From: Hyphomonas chukchiensis
GTDB lineage: Bacteria; Pseudomonadota; Alphaproteobacteria; Caulobacterales; Hyphomonadaceae
NCBI RefSeq assembly: GCF_000682695.1
Contig: NZ_AWFG01000017.1
Span: 1-64,000 of the forward strand
DNA length: 64,000 nucleotides
Direction of reading: 5' to 3'
The stretch's first letter is position 1; the number at the start of each line of letters is the position of its first letter. The position numbers were made by a program, and so were the translations under genes. This document shows, piece by piece, positions 44,945 through 54,699 of this stretch. The notes below the pieces were generated by a model. The model made no database searches. It was not told the origin of the DNA and saw nothing but the letters and a program-made list of their open reading frames with translations.

Positions 44945-45673
44945 ATGAAAGACCGGGCCGATAAACTCCTTGTGTCCATGGGTATTTTTGACAGCCGGGC
45001 AGGCGCGCGTGCCGCCATTGAGGCAGGCGGCGTGACGGCAAATGGCGTTACGCTCACCAAGCCGTCGCAGATTATCTCCGCTGCCGATTCGATCATTGCC
45101 GAGGCCGCGCACCCCTATGTGTCGCGCGGCGGGCTCAAGCTTGCGCATGCGCTTTCGGCATTCGGTGTAGACCCGTCAGGCCGGCATTGCCTCGATATTG
45201 GGGCCTCGACGGGTGGGTTTACGGATGTCCTTCTACGGGCAGGTGCGGCGCATGTAACGGCGGTGGATGTTGGCCGGGAACAGTTCCACGCCTCCCTCCG
45301 GGGCGACCCGCGGGTGACCTCGCTGGAGGCGCAGGACGCGCGCGCGCTGACGGCGGACATGATGCCGGAGGCGCCGAGCCTGCTCGTCTGCGATGCAAGC
45401 TTCATCTCGCTGGAGAAACTGCTTGAGGTGCCGCTCAGTCTTGTGGCGCCGGGGGCGGAGTTTGTCGGCCTGTTCAAGCCGCAGTTTCAGGTTGGCCGCG
45501 AGAATGTGGGGAAGGGCGGGATTGTAAGCAATGTCGCCGAGGCGGACGCGGCGGCGGCGCGCTTCGACGGGTGGATGAATGAAAAAGGCTGGCCCATCCA
45601 TGCCTGGACGGCCAGCCCGATTTCAGGCGGCGACGGCAATGCCGAACGCCTGTTTCATGCCGTGAGGGCCTAG
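44945..45673 (+). CDS. tlyA: TlyA-family rRNA 2'-O-methyltransferase (hemolysin A-like)
   Basis: A 242-residue protein with an N-terminal S4 RNA-binding domain (DKLLVSMGIFDSRAGARAAI, about residues 4-60) and a C-terminal FtsJ-like methyltransferase (CLDIGASTGGFTDVLLRAGA with the SAM loop, VDVGREQ). In mycobacteria TlyA methylates ribosomal RNA; the hemolysin label is historical. ATG 44945 gives the standard family N-terminus; ATG 44924 would add seven residues. Often found beside the dxs gene, but not here. Its last 4 bases overlap the convergent glycine-zipper gene. Confidence 0.9.
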   Translation: MKDRADKLLVSMGIFDSRAGARAAIEAGGVTANGVTLTKPSQIISAADSIIAEAAHPYVSRGGLKLAHALSAFGVDPSGRHCLDIGASTGGFTDVLLRAGAAHVTAVDVGREQFHASLRGDPRVTSLEAQDARALTADMMPEAPSLLVCDASFISLEKLLEVPLSLVAPGAEFVGLFKPQFQVGRENVGKGGIVSNVAEADAAAARFDGWMNEKGWPIHAWTASPISGGDGNAERLFHAVRA

Positions 45674-46497
45674 TAGCCGCCGTAGAGCTCGTCGCCCTGC
45701 TGGCCGTTATTGGCGACCGGACGCCATGTCTCGGTCGGGCTGTTGCGACAGGCCATGACATGACCACCATTCATGTAGATCTGGCGGCATTCCTGTTGCG
45801 AATAGGCCGAATTGTCCTGGTAGCCGGAATAACCCTGATCATAGTCGGAATAGGACTGATCATTGTAGCCCTGGTTTCCATAGTCCGGACCCGGGTAGCC
45901 GGACGTCGGATAGGCTGAGGCCGGGTAGGTACGGGCAGGCGTTGGCGAGGCCGGATAGCGCGGCTGCTGCATCACTTCCGGGCCGCCATAGAGGCCATCG
46001 GTGGTGCGCGGAATGGAATCGCCCCGATAGGCGCCATTATAGCCGTTACCATTGTATCCGCCTGTTGGCTGGTAGGGCGTCGGGCCTGCGGACTGGCAGT
46101 CCGTGTTGCCCGCAGCGAGGCTGCTGCCCGCAAGTCCGCCAACGACCGCGCCAAGCACTGCGCCAACGGCGACTTCACCGCTATTGCTGCGGGGCTCGGA
46201 ATAGTAATAGCCGCCGCGGCCTCGTCCGCGACCATGGCCATGATGTCCGCGCCGGCCTGGTACATAGTAATAGTCGTCGCCGGCATCGATATTGTTGCCG
46301 ATGGCGCCGCCAACGAGCGCGCCGACAAGGGCACCGGCGACACCGCCAGCCATCTTGTCATTGCTGCGCTGGCGCTCGCACTGTGTGTTCTGGGGTGCGT
46401 AGCTGTTGTTATATCCATAGCCCTGCGCGGAGGCAGTGGCGGGAATGGCCAGCGCGGCCAGGGCTGCGGCGCCGGCGAGGAGCGATCGTTTCATCAT
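45670..46497 (-). CDS. Exported glycine-zipper protein with Tyr/Gly/Pro-rich tail
   Basis: A 275-residue protein with a signal peptide (MMKRSLLAGAAALAALAIPA, cleavage near ASA). Two glycine-zipper hydrophobic segments follow: AGGVAGALVGALVGGAIGNN (about 50-69) and VAVGAVLGAVVGGLAGSSLA (about 110-130), separated by a His/Gly/Arg-rich GRRGHHGHGRGRGRGG stretch. The last 140 residues are low-complexity Tyr, Gly, Pro, Ser and Asn, ending with two cysteines (ECRQIYMNGGHVMACR). The SD AAGGAGA is 6 nt before ATG 46497. Zipper segments suggest outer-membrane association; function unknown. Confidence 0.82.
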   Translation of the reverse strand: MMKRSLLAGAAALAALAIPATASAQGYGYNNSYAPQNTQCERQRSNDKMAGGVAGALVGALVGGAIGNNIDAGDDYYYVPGRRGHHGHGRGRGRGGYYYSEPRSNSGEVAVGAVLGAVVGGLAGSSLAAGNTDCQSAGPTPYQPTGGYNGNGYNGAYRGDSIPRTTDGLYGGPEVMQQPRYPASPTPARTYPASAYPTSGYPGPDYGNQGYNDQSYSDYDQGYSGYQDNSAYSQQECRQIYMNGGHVMACRNSPTETWRPVANNGQQGDELYGGY

Positions 46498-46615
46498 CGC
46501 GTGTCTCCTTCAGTGGCAGGCATGACGCTGCCAGATTGAGGGCCAATGTGGCAGGGCCAACCTGAACCGGACCTGAAGGCTGGACCCTTCTGCAGTGCCG
46601 CCCCATATTAGCCCC

Positions 46616-47689
46616 ATGGGAATTCTGGATACCGCCTCGAAGACCGCTGCCCGTGCCCGTTATGCGGCGCAACAGGGCCTGCGTTCGGCCTGGTATGGCG
46701 CGCAGATGTCGGCCGCGCGGCGCAGCGCGAACGGCTTCAACCGGCCCGGCGAACCCGAATTCCGGCCGACACGCGGCACGCCTGACATGGCGACCCTGCG
46801 AAAGGCCTATTTCCAGCTTTTCATACAGGACCGGTTGAATGTCGAAGCCGGCCTTTATCCCGCGCCGCAGGAGATGCGCGTGCGCGACCTGCCCAATGCG
46901 CTGAAATCGGCGCGCGCCTTCATGGCTGACGTGGCAGAGGTGGACAGGCGGCGGCTGGCGCGGGACGGAACCGAGATCCAGAACGACCTGCCGGAAGGCT
47001 CCAACCGCTATCCCGAATATTACCAGCAGAACTTCCACTACCAGTCCGGCGGCTGGTTCACCGACGAGAGCGCCGAACTCTACGATACGCAGGTCGAAGC
47101 CCTGTTCACCGGCACGGCGGACGCGATGCGCCGGGCGGCACTGGCCGAAATCTCGCGCGAGCTGAAAGGCCGCGACCAGCGCACGGTCAGCCTGCTGGAC
47201 ATGGCCTGCGGCAATGGCCGGTTCCTGTCGCGCGTGATGAACATCTACCCGCGCCTCAAGGCGAGCGGGCTGGACTTGTCGCCCAATTATACCGAGGCGG
47301 CGCGCAAGCGGCTGGCCCGCTGGCCGCATGTCAGCGTGCTGCACGAGGCGGCAGAGGCAATGCCACTGGCGGACGCGAGCCAGGACATGATCGTCTCGAT
47401 CTTCCTGTTCCACGAACTGCCGCCGGAAGTGCGCGGACCCGTGCTGGCGGAAGTGTCGCGGGTGCTGAAGCCAGGCGGCCTGTTCATCCTCGCCGACAGT
47501 ACACAGTTCGGCGACTATCCGGAGATGGACGGTCTGCTGGAATATTTCCCGCACGGCTTCCACGAGCCCTATTACGAGGGCTATCTCTCTTGGGACAAGA
47601 CGGCGGCGTGCGCCGATGCAGGCCTCGTGAAAGAGCGTGAGACGCTCGCTTTCCTCACCAAGGTAACGACCTGGCGCAAGCCCGGCTGA
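46616..47689 (+). CDS. Class I SAM-dependent methyltransferase
   Basis: A 357-residue methyltransferase. The N-terminal 130 residues are a Tyr/Arg-rich extension with QNFHYQSGGWFTDESAELYD. The Rossmann domain follows with motif I LLDMACGNGRFL (about 187-198), the acidic ribose-binding residue in ASGLDLSP, and FLFHELPPEVR then LKPGGLFILAD (motif for the post-VI region). ATG 46616 is chosen over GTG 46595 for lack of a ribosome site at the latter. Substrate not deducible; the methyltransf_11-like core often acts on quinones or lipids. Ends base-to-base with the convergent membrane-protein gene. Confidence 0.82.
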   Translation: MGILDTASKTAARARYAAQQGLRSAWYGAQMSAARRSANGFNRPGEPEFRPTRGTPDMATLRKAYFQLFIQDRLNVEAGLYPAPQEMRVRDLPNALKSARAFMADVAEVDRRRLARDGTEIQNDLPEGSNRYPEYYQQNFHYQSGGWFTDESAELYDTQVEALFTGTADAMRRAALAEISRELKGRDQRTVSLLDMACGNGRFLSRVMNIYPRLKASGLDLSPNYTEAARKRLARWPHVSVLHEAAEAMPLADASQDMIVSIFLFHELPPEVRGPVLAEVSRVLKPGGLFILADSTQFGDYPEMDGLLEYFPHGFHEPYYEGYLSWDKTAACADAGLVKERETLAFLTKVTTWRKPG

Positions 47690-48745
47690 TCAGAGGCCGG
47701 GCAGCTTGCCTGTGCCGATCAGCGGCATCAGGAAGGCCAGCAGGATGGAGATGATCAGGCCGAGGAAGGCCCGGCCCGCATCGCTCAGCACGTCGCGCAC
47801 GCTCTCACCCTTGTCGCGCAGGTGGGCGACATAGGCGTTGGCCAGCTCACGGCCCGCGAGCAGGCCGAGGAAGACCCAGGTCGTGCTCATCGGCACATTG
47901 CTCATCTCCTTGAAGACGAAGAGGATGATGCCGTAGAACACGTCGACGATTGTCGCTGCGCGCACATCCACCGTGTTGACCTTCGAGGATACGATTTTCT
48001 GTATCTCGCCGCCCTTGGTGGCAAAGATATAGGCCTGAATCAGGACCAGCAGGATGGTGCCGCCGATCACATAGGTCGGGTCGAAACTGACATGCGTGAC
48101 GCCGCCGGTGACCGTGACGGTGCGCGGCAGGTAGATGAAGATGTTGGCGAGATCCTGCATCAGCCATTGCGACCAGAGGAAGGTTGTCGACAGCCACTGG
48201 AAGCTGACCCAGTAGGGGAAGGGCAGCTCTTCCTTCGTGTCGAACACCCAGCGCTCGAATGTCCGCGAAATGACGATCCAGATGATCACGCCGACAACGA
48301 AGGCCACGACATAGCCGAGCGCCGACTTGACCAGCATGCTCTGCAGAACGCCCTGGCCGGACGCGCCGCCCGACAGGGCAAAGAGGGTGAGCACGAGGAA
48401 GGTGGTGGAGACCGGTATGCCGTAACGCGTCATCACCAGCAGCACGACCGGCGGCAGCGCGTGCCACCATTTGATGCCGGGCACGAGCAGGGCCGTGCGG
48501 TCGCCTTCGCCGGGGATGACGGACAGCTTGTCGAGCCGGTCATAAGCGACATCGCCATTCCCGTGAAAATAGCCATAGGCGATCACGAGCACCATGATCA
48601 GGCTGGCGAAGATCCACAGCACCCACCAGGGCCGTTTGGCATTCGAGGACAGGAATGTGCCCAGCGTCTGGATCGAGTCATTGGCCACAACCGCATAGGC
48701 GGCCACGGCAAAGCCGATGACCCCGAAGATTTCCACGCCACCCAT
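47690..48745 (-). CDS. Multi-pass membrane protein, PiT-like in part
   Basis: A 351-residue integral membrane protein with about eight hydrophobic helices. Near the N-terminus FAVAAYAVVANDSIQTLGTF resembles the ND..N..GT signature of inorganic phosphate (PiT) transporters, and later FKEMSNVPMSTTWVFLGLLAG resembles a second half repeat. The match is partial, so phosphate transport is only a suggestion. A soluble insertion around 70-90 (YDRLDKLSVIPGEGDRTALL) is unusual. Standalone gene, convergent with the methyltransferase gene. Confidence 0.7.
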   Translation of the reverse strand: MGGVEIFGVIGFAVAAYAVVANDSIQTLGTFLSSNAKRPWWVLWIFASLIMVLVIAYGYFHGNGDVAYDRLDKLSVIPGEGDRTALLVPGIKWWHALPPVVLLVMTRYGIPVSTTFLVLTLFALSGGASGQGVLQSMLVKSALGYVVAFVVGVIIWIVISRTFERWVFDTKEELPFPYWVSFQWLSTTFLWSQWLMQDLANIFIYLPRTVTVTGGVTHVSFDPTYVIGGTILLVLIQAYIFATKGGEIQKIVSSKVNTVDVRAATIVDVFYGIILFVFKEMSNVPMSTTWVFLGLLAGRELANAYVAHLRDKGESVRDVLSDAGRAFLGLIISILLAFLMPLIGTGKLPGL

Positions 48746-48839
48746 TTTTCCTGCCCGCCAGTCTGTTCAACTGGCACTTCAGTTAGCAGCTTGAAGCGGC
48801 GAATCCGATGGGAGGAATTTGAATAGAATGTGACAGGGA

Positions 48840-49931
48840 CTAGTGCCCGGTCTGGCCCCGGTGGCGCAGTTTCGCATCTGCCAGAACGCAGGCCATCATG
48901 GCCTCGGCAACGGGCACGGCGCGGATGCCGACGCAGGGGTCGTGACGGCCCTTGGTGCGCACGTTCACATCCTCGCCGTCGCGGGTGACTGACTTCACCT
49001 CGGTCAGGATGGACGAGGTCGGCTTGATGGCCACGCGCACGACCACATCCTGCCCGGTGGAAATACCGCCTGCCACGCCGCCATTATGGTTCGACAGGAA
49101 GCGGATGCCGTCATTGCCGCCGCGCATCTCGTCGGCATTCTCTTCGCCGCTAAGCGCCGCCGAGGCAAAGCCAGCGCCGATCTCGACGCCCTTGACGGCA
49201 TTGATGCTCATCATCGCGCCCGCCAGTTCGCCATCAAGCTTGCCATAGATGGGCGCGCCCCAGCCGGCGGGCACGCCGCTGGCATGGACTTCGACAATCG
49301 CGCCGGTGGACGAGCCCGCCTTGCGGGTTGCATCGAGGAAGTCTTCCCACTTCGCGGCCATCTCGGCGTCGGGGCACCAGAACGGGTTCTGGTCGACCAT
49401 GTCCCAGTTCCACTTGTCCCGGTCGATGGCGTGCGGGCCGATCTGCACGACCGCCCCGCGAATGGTGATGCCGTTGCCAAGTGCGCAGCGGGCCACGGCG
49501 CCAGCAGCGACACGTGCGGCGGTCTCGCGGGCACTGGAGCGTCCGCCGCCGCGATAGTCGCGCACGCCATATTTGGCGTCATAGGAGAAGTCGGCATGGC
49601 CGGGCCGGTAGCGGTCACGGATCTCGCCATAGTCCTTCGAGCGCTGGTCGGTATTCTCGATCATCAGCGAAATCGGTGTGCCGGTGGTGACGGGGCCGCC
49701 GGTGCGGTCATCCTCGAACACGCCGGAGAGGATTTTGACTTCGTCAGCTTCCTGGCGCTGGGTGACGAAGCGCGACGTGCCGGGGCGGCGCTTGTCGAGG
49801 AAAGCCTGGATGTATTCAGGTGTCAGGGCGAGGCCGGGAGGGCAGCCGTCAACCACACAGCCGAGGGCCGGCCCGTGGCTTTCCCCCCAGGTCGTGACGC
49901 GGAACAGATGACCGAATGTGTTGTGTGACAT
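48840..49931 (-). CDS. aroC: Chorismate synthase
   Basis: Last step of the shikimate pathway: 5-enolpyruvylshikimate-3-phosphate to chorismate, needing reduced FMN. The 363-residue protein shows the signatures [47 protein letters not shown] and RPKPS-like KPTSSI, with the usual length. ATG 49931 ([10 protein letters not shown]) is the family start; GTG 49943 would add four residues. Core housekeeping gene, divergent from pdxH across an 84-bp spacer, which supports this being resident chromosome. Confidence 0.97.
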   Translation of the reverse strand: MSHNTFGHLFRVTTWGESHGPALGCVVDGCPPGLALTPEYIQAFLDKRRPGTSRFVTQRQEADEVKILSGVFEDDRTGGPVTTGTPISLMIENTDQRSKDYGEIRDRYRPGHADFSYDAKYGVRDYRGGGRSSARETAARVAAGAVARCALGNGITIRGAVVQIGPHAIDRDKWNWDMVDQNPFWCPDAEMAAKWEDFLDATRKAGSSTGAIVEVHASGVPAGWGAPIYGKLDGELAGAMMSINAVKGVEIGAGFASAALSGEENADEMRGGNDGIRFLSNHNGGVAGGISTGQDVVVRVAIKPTSSILTEVKSVTRDGEDVNVRTKGRHDPCVGIRAVPVAEAMMACVLADAKLRHRGQTGH

Positions 49932-50015
49932 GTTGTGCCGCACCCCTCGTTAAAGCTGGATGCCTCCTATATGAAAACATGAAGCCTAACAAACCCGGAA
50001 AAAGGCAGTTTTATC

Positions 50016-50669
50016 GTGTCCCCAGTCATCCCCCCTTCGCCCAGCGCTGCCGATTATGCTTCGGAGCGAGATCGTCCGCTGATCCCGCTGGTCGATAATC
50101 CGATTGCTTTCTTCCAGGACTGGATGGCCGAGGCGCGCGCGGCGGAGCTGAATGATTCCAACGCGATGTCTTTGGCGACGGTGGATTCAGACGGCATGCC
50201 GGACGTTCGGATCGTGCTGCTGAAGGAGATTTCGGACGCCGGTTTCTCGTTTTTTACGAACCTCCAGAGCATGAAGGGGCGCCAGCTGGCCGCCAATCCG
50301 AAGGCGGCGTTGTGCCTGCACTGGAAGAGCCTGCGCCGTCAGGTGCGCATCCGGGGCGACATTTCGCAGGTCTCCGAGGCCGAGGCCGACACGTATTTTG
50401 CTTCCCGCGCCGCGCAGAGCCGCATCAGCGCCATCGCTTCGGACCAGTCGCGCCCCTTGCCGGACCGTTCTGTGTTCGAACAGCGGATTGCCGAAGTCTC
50501 CGAAGTCTACGGTGACGGGCCGGACATTCCGCGCCCCGCATTCTGGGGCGGGTTCCGCCTGGCGCCGACAGAGATCGAGTTCTGGCAGGACCAGGCGTTC
50601 CGCATGCATGACCGGCTGCGCTACACGCGCGTCGGCGACAGCTGGACGACGACGCGCCTTTATCCCTGA
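50016..50669 (+). CDS. pdxH: Pyridoxamine 5'-phosphate oxidase
   Basis: Makes pyridoxal 5'-phosphate with FMN and O2. The 217 residues include MSLATVDSDGMPDVRIVLLKE, FFTNLQSMKGRQLAANPKAAL, RQVRIRG and the C-terminal PRPAFWGGFRL and RLRYTR motifs that define PdxH. The start is GTG at 50016 with AAGGCAG about 8 nt upstream; no ATG gives the full N-terminus. Convergent with the gene at 50674, 4 bases away. Confidence 0.96.
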   Translation: MSPVIPPSPSAADYASERDRPLIPLVDNPIAFFQDWMAEARAAELNDSNAMSLATVDSDGMPDVRIVLLKEISDAGFSFFTNLQSMKGRQLAANPKAALCLHWKSLRRQVRIRGDISQVSEAEADTYFASRAAQSRISAIASDQSRPLPDRSVFEQRIAEVSEVYGDGPDIPRPAFWGGFRLAPTEIEFWQDQAFRMHDRLRYTRVGDSWTTTRLYP

Positions 50670-50673
50670 GCCG

Positions 50674-51123
50674 TCAGACGATCCCGTTCAGCACGGACAG
50701 GAGCCGCATGTGCGGGTGGCCGTCGCTGGTCTTTGACCATGAGCTGCCATCGGCCGAGATCGTGGCTTTGACGCGCTGGCGATAGGCCGAGAAGCTCTCG
50801 AACTCGACGACGTCGACCGGCTCGTCAAAGTGCAGCGTGACCTCAAAGGCCGAGCCGCCGCCCATGTCGCGCACGGCGATGACGACGCCTTCGAACGGCT
50901 TCTTCAGGTAGAGCCCGCTGACGCGGTCGCCGACCTGGACCGGGACTTCGGGCAGGTTGGAGAGGCGCGCCGAGGCGGTGTTCCAGTCGCGATAGCCGAG
51001 CTCGGCCGCGACGCGCTCCAGCGCAGCGGAATGCGAGATGGGGTGACCGGCCAGTGTTTCCACGGCGCGGATTTCACGCGCACGGGCTTTCGCCTGTTCG
51101 CGCGTATTGATGGGGGGAGACAT
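50674..51123 (-). CDS. Glyoxalase-related small protein (Glyoxalase_8-like)
   Basis: A 149-residue soluble protein. The N-terminal part, QAKARAREIRAVETLAGHPISHSAALERVAAELGYRDWNT split over residues 10-50, matches the family usually called glyoxalase superfamily or glyoxalase-related in databases: a helical domain with HS.ALE..A...G.RDWNT. The C-terminal 90 residues look beta-rich (VGDRVSGLYLKKPFEGVV). Activity is unknown and glyoxalase function should not be assumed. Single gene, convergent with pdxH. Confidence 0.75.
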   Translation of the reverse strand: MSPPINTREQAKARAREIRAVETLAGHPISHSAALERVAAELGYRDWNTASARLSNLPEVPVQVGDRVSGLYLKKPFEGVVIAVRDMGGGSAFEVTLHFDEPVDVVEFESFSAYRQRVKATISADGSSWSKTSDGHPHMRLLSVLNGIV

Positions 51124-51327
51124 GGGATGAGATCCTTTACCTTCGTCCAGATGCGGTCACGTCAACGCGGGGGCTCGCCTTGCCGCAGGACCGCTGGAAG
51201 AGGTTCAGCATCCTGATAGGTACAGCCGCCTTGGGGCGCCTGTGAGATCTTCACCTTCGGGATTTTGTCCCGGCGAGCGGCTGGTGTCTCAAACCGCGCC
51301 CGCAAATACGCCGAGTTTACGCTTGCG

Positions 51328-52362
51328 TCAACGTCCGCATTTCTCGCGGGCGAGGTCGTCGGATTTGAGCGCGGCGGCGACGCGGTAGGGCTCATCGGTG
51401 GCAAGCAGGACGAGGCCATTGTCGACAAGGTCCTGGTATTCGCTGGCGTCGCCATCGGCCCAGTACTGGTCGTCGAGGCGTTCGCCCTTGCGGCCGAGTG
51501 TGCCGAAAGCGGGCTCGACACCTTCCTGAATGTCGCGGGCCCAGGCGGCATAGTCGGGGGATTCCGTGCCGGTCCAGGCGACGAGGCGGGTGCGGTCGAC
51601 GCCCCGGGCTTCAAGGCGGCCAATGTCGCGTGAGCCCTTGGCACCGGCGGTCATCATCAGGCCCGGATCGGCAGCCGCAATCTCGGCGGCTTCGTCGTCG
51701 GAATAGGAAATGAGGAGCACATTGTCGCCCGCCCCGGCGGCACGGACGGCAGTTGCGATATTCCTGAAACTGGTGGTCGGCTTGCGGTCGAGTTCAAGGA
51801 TCGCGCCGGACTGTTTGGCCCAGAGGAGGACGTCGGTGAGCTTGGGCGGATGGAAGTCGGTGCGCTGGTTGTCGTCATCGACCATGCGCAGGCCGGCAAG
51901 GTCCGCCCAGTCGGTGTCGGCGACATAGCCGTCGCCGGTGGTCGTGCGGTTGAGGCGGTTGTCATGCATCAGCAGCATCACGCCGTCACGGCTCTCGGCG
52001 ATGTCGACTTCGAAGACGCGGATGCCCTCGGCGAAACCGTGCTGGAGCGTTTCGAGCGTGTTTTCCGGATAGCCCGGCGCCGGGCCGCCGCGATGGGCCG
52101 CGATGAGCAGGCCCTTGTTCTCGCGCACGCAGTCGAAATAGGCTGGCAGGGGAAGCTTCTTCAATTCGGACAGGCTTATCGAATTGGAACCGGTGTCAGA
52201 ACTGCGTGTGCCGCAAGTATCGGGGAGTGGTTTGCCTGTGTCCGGATCGAGATCGCAGGTGTAGACTTGCCCTTGGGTCGCTTCCGGATTTTCACTCTGT
52301 GTTACCTCGGGACTGCATCCGACGGTCAGCAACATTCCGCAAAGTAACGCAAATCTCAACAT
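51328..52362 (-). CDS. Glycerophosphodiester phosphodiesterase family lipoprotein
   Basis: Cleaves glycerophosphodiesters, releasing an alcohol and glycerol-3-phosphate, in the envelope. The 344-residue protein has a lipobox (LLTVGC, Cys16) and the GDPD motifs AAHRGG, ENT, VFEVDI (metal E-x-D) and LLMHDNRLNRTT with the second catalytic His. A 30-residue Cys-containing stretch (CDLDPDTGKPLPDTCGT) follows the signal, possibly a disulfide. Single gene, divergent from the acyl-CoA ligase. The 204-bp spacer left of it holds no gene I can support. Confidence 0.92.
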   Translation of the reverse strand: MLRFALLCGMLLTVGCSPEVTQSENPEATQGQVYTCDLDPDTGKPLPDTCGTRSSDTGSNSISLSELKKLPLPAYFDCVRENKGLLIAAHRGGPAPGYPENTLETLQHGFAEGIRVFEVDIAESRDGVMLLMHDNRLNRTTTGDGYVADTDWADLAGLRMVDDDNQRTDFHPPKLTDVLLWAKQSGAILELDRKPTTSFRNIATAVRAAGAGDNVLLISYSDDEAAEIAAADPGLMMTAGAKGSRDIGRLEARGVDRTRLVAWTGTESPDYAAWARDIQEGVEPAFGTLGRKGERLDDQYWADGDASEYQDLVDNGLVLLATDEPYRVAAALKSDDLAREKCGR

Positions 52363-52464
52363 GGGTGCGACTCCTCATCCTTGCATGGCAGCAATACCGC
52401 GAATAAAGCAGGGGGCAACGCAGAAATCGTCGCCTGTCTGAGGCGCACCCATGGAGGAGACCCG

Positions 52465-54090
52465 ATGCTCGGCATCATGCAGGACTGGCCACTCACGGTT
52501 AACAAGATCCTTGAACACGCGAACACGATCCACAGTGACCGTGAAATCGTCACGCGCCGCGTGGAGGGCAATATTGTCCGCACGACCTATGCCGATCTCT
52601 TCAATACGTCGAAACAGGTCTCCAATGCACTGAAAGACCTGAATATCGGCATGGGTGACCGGGTCGCGACGCTGGGCTGGAACTCCGAGCGCCACATGGC
52701 CTCCTGGTATGGCACGATGGGCATTGGCGCGATCCTGCACACGATCAACCCGCGCCTGCACCCCGAGCAGATCGCCTGGATCGCCAACCATGCCGAAGAC
52801 AAGGTGCTGATTTTCGACAAGACATTCCTGCCGATTGTCGAGGCCATCAAGGACCACCTGCTGACGGTGAAGACGTTCGTCATCTATGCCGATGCCGACA
52901 CGATGCCGGAAAACTCGCTGGGCGCGATTGCGTTCGATATCTGGGTTGATGGCCGCTCGACCGAGTGCCGCTGGGGCGACTTCCCGGAAGAGACCGCGTG
53001 CGGGCTTTGCTACACGTCGGGCACGACCGGCAATCCGAAGGGCGTGCTCTATTCGCACCGCTCAAACGTGCTGCACACGCTGATCACGATGTCGAAGGAT
53101 GCGATGGGCATGGGCGCCGCTGACTCTGTCATGCCGGTTGTGCCGATGTTCCATGCCAATGCCTGGGGCCTGGCCCTCAGCTGCCCGGCGACGGGCGCCA
53201 ACATGGTGATGCCGGGCGCGCAGATGGATGGCGCGTCGATCTATGAGCTGCTCGACACCGAGAAGGTCTCGATCACGGCGGCTGTGCCGACCGTGTGGCT
53301 GATGCTGCTCAACTACCTTCAGGAAAACGACCTCAAGCTGCCATACCTCAACCGCGTGCTGATCGGCGGCTCGGCGATCCCTGAGAAGATCCTGCGGGCC
53401 TTCGAGGAAGATTATGAAGTGGACGTGGTCCACGCCTGGGGCATGACCGAAACGTCGCCGCTCGGCACGCTCGGTTCGCTGCCGCCGCACCTGATCAAGG
53501 CCGATATCGACACGCGCATGAAGCAGAAGCTGAAGCAGGGCCGTCCGCCTTTCGGCGTCGAGCTGAAGATCGTGGACGATGCCGGCAAGACGCTGCCCCG
53601 CGACGGTCGTACGTCCGGCAAGCTGATGGTGCGCGGCCCGGCGATTGCGTCCGGCTATTTCAAGGGTGATGGCGGCGACGTGCTGTGTGATGAAGGTTTC
53701 TTCGACACGGGCGATGTGGCCAATATCGACCAGTATGGCACGATGACGATTACCGACCGCGCCAAGGACGTGATCAAGTCCGGCGGCGAATGGATTTCCT
53801 CGATCGATATCGAGAATATCGCGGTCGGCCATCCGAAAGTGGCGAACGCCGCAGCCATCGGCATCTACCACCCGAAATGGGATGAGCGTCCGCTGCTCGT
53901 GATCCAGCCTGCGCCGGGCGAAAAGCCGAGCAAGGAAGAAGTCCTGAAGTCCCTCGAAGGCAAGATCGCCAAATGGTGGACGCCGGATGATGTCGCCTTT
54001 GTCGACGAGATCCCGCTGGGCGCGACCGGCAAGATCAACAAGCTGGCCCTGCGCGAGACGTTCAAGGACTACAAGCTGCCAACCGCCTGA
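52465..54090 (+). CDS. Acyl-CoA synthetase (AlkK-like medium-chain fatty acid CoA ligase)
   Basis: A 541-residue ligase. It has [67 protein letters not shown] and catalytic lysine in [12 protein letters not shown]. It is close to AlkK/DmdB-type medium-chain or methylthiopropionate ligases; exact chain length cannot be read. GGAGGAGA precedes ATG 52465; an upstream frame from 52381 lacks one. It is paralogous to the ligase at 28026 (shared VRKGHRVATLSW-like and NPRLxxEQ.AW segments). Stands alone; a weak hairpin follows. Confidence 0.93.
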   Translation: MLGIMQDWPLTVNKILEHANTIHSDREIVTRRVEGNIVRTTYADLFNTSKQVSNALKDLNIGMGDRVATLGWNSERHMASWYGTMGIGAILHTINPRLHPEQIAWIANHAEDKVLIFDKTFLPIVEAIKDHLLTVKTFVIYADADTMPENSLGAIAFDIWVDGRSTECRWGDFPEETACGLCYTSGTTGNPKGVLYSHRSNVLHTLITMSKDAMGMGAADSVMPVVPMFHANAWGLALSCPATGANMVMPGAQMDGASIYELLDTEKVSITAAVPTVWLMLLNYLQENDLKLPYLNRVLIGGSAIPEKILRAFEEDYEVDVVHAWGMTETSPLGTLGSLPPHLIKADIDTRMKQKLKQGRPPFGVELKIVDDAGKTLPRDGRTSGKLMVRGPAIASGYFKGDGGDVLCDEGFFDTGDVANIDQYGTMTITDRAKDVIKSGGEWISSIDIENIAVGHPKVANAAAIGIYHPKWDERPLLVIQPAPGEKPSKEEVLKSLEGKIAKWWTPDDVAFVDEIPLGATGKINKLALRETFKDYKLPTA

Positions 54091-54106
54091 GGCATTCGCG
54101 GCAGCA

Positions 54107-54131
54107 CAAGCGGCGCCCGTGACGGCGCTTG
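54107..54131 (+). terminator. Hairpin after the acyl-CoA ligase gene
   Basis: CAAGCG (54107-54112) can pair with CGCTTG (54126-54131), or CAAG...CGCC with GGCGCTTG using a bulge. It is about 17 bases after the stop; the following TATGTAG is only slightly T-rich. Confidence 0.35.
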
Positions 54132-54167
54132 TATGTAGGGCTGAATTTTACGAACTGCACTGCCGGG

Positions 54168-54542
54168 TCAGGAATCCGGCAGCGGCAGGGCGATGGCCTG
54201 TACGGACGGATGGCGTGGCAGGCGGACCGAAGTGGCGCGCGTCTGCGCCAATTCAGACATGAATTGTACGAAGGCGGGCACAGGGTCTTCGCCGCTGAGC
54301 GCGGCGGCGAGCTGTGGCGAGGCATGAGCCGGCTGCGGGCGCACATGCGTGCGGTCGCGCGATTCCAGATCGATCCAGATCAGGTGGACACGCCCGGAAG
54401 GGGTCACGCCCCAGCGGTAGAGATAGCCGCGCCCATAAGTCAGCCTGATCCATGCGAGCAGCACCTGATGCTGCAGCCATATCCACGGCCAGATCGGCAC
54501 GAGATTGGCAGGCACATAATCAGGGGGCGTAAGCAGGGACAT
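54168..54542 (-). CDS. Hypothetical protein
   Basis: A 124-residue open frame beginning MSLLTPPDYVPANLVPIWPW, Trp/Pro-rich at the N-terminus, then LYRWGVTPSGRVHLIWIDLE, which looks like a beta-rich segment, and a C-terminal helical part. No family is recognised and no signal peptide is seen. The even composition and lack of overlap with another gene favour it being real. Convergent with the acyl-CoA ligase gene. Alternative start one codon upstream at 54545. Confidence 0.5.
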   Translation of the reverse strand: MSLLTPPDYVPANLVPIWPWIWLQHQVLLAWIRLTYGRGYLYRWGVTPSGRVHLIWIDLESRDRTHVRPQPAHASPQLAAALSGEDPVPAFVQFMSELAQTRATSVRLPRHPSVQAIALPLPDS

Positions 54543-54699
54543 CACCTGCCATCATAAGCCCGGGCGCCCGGTGTCGGAGAGATTTTCCCGATATGCCGTG
54601 ATTGTTACTGACCGCGGCCAGAAAACTGTTGGATAAGGGCGGGGGCGACAAGTTCGGCGGGTCGCGCTATCTGATGGGAAAATTGAGGGAGTTGAGGGA

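Noticed and set aside
46409-47563. 384-codon minus-strand frame opposite the methyltransferase
   Set aside because: The opposing frame carries a clear SAM-binding domain; this one is a high-GC shadow.
51162-51644. 160-codon minus-strand frame left of the glycerophosphodiesterase gene
   Set aside because: Most of it overlaps the phosphodiesterase gene in another frame, and its Ala/Pro/Ser-rich translation has no domain. The remaining 204-bp spacer shows no gene.
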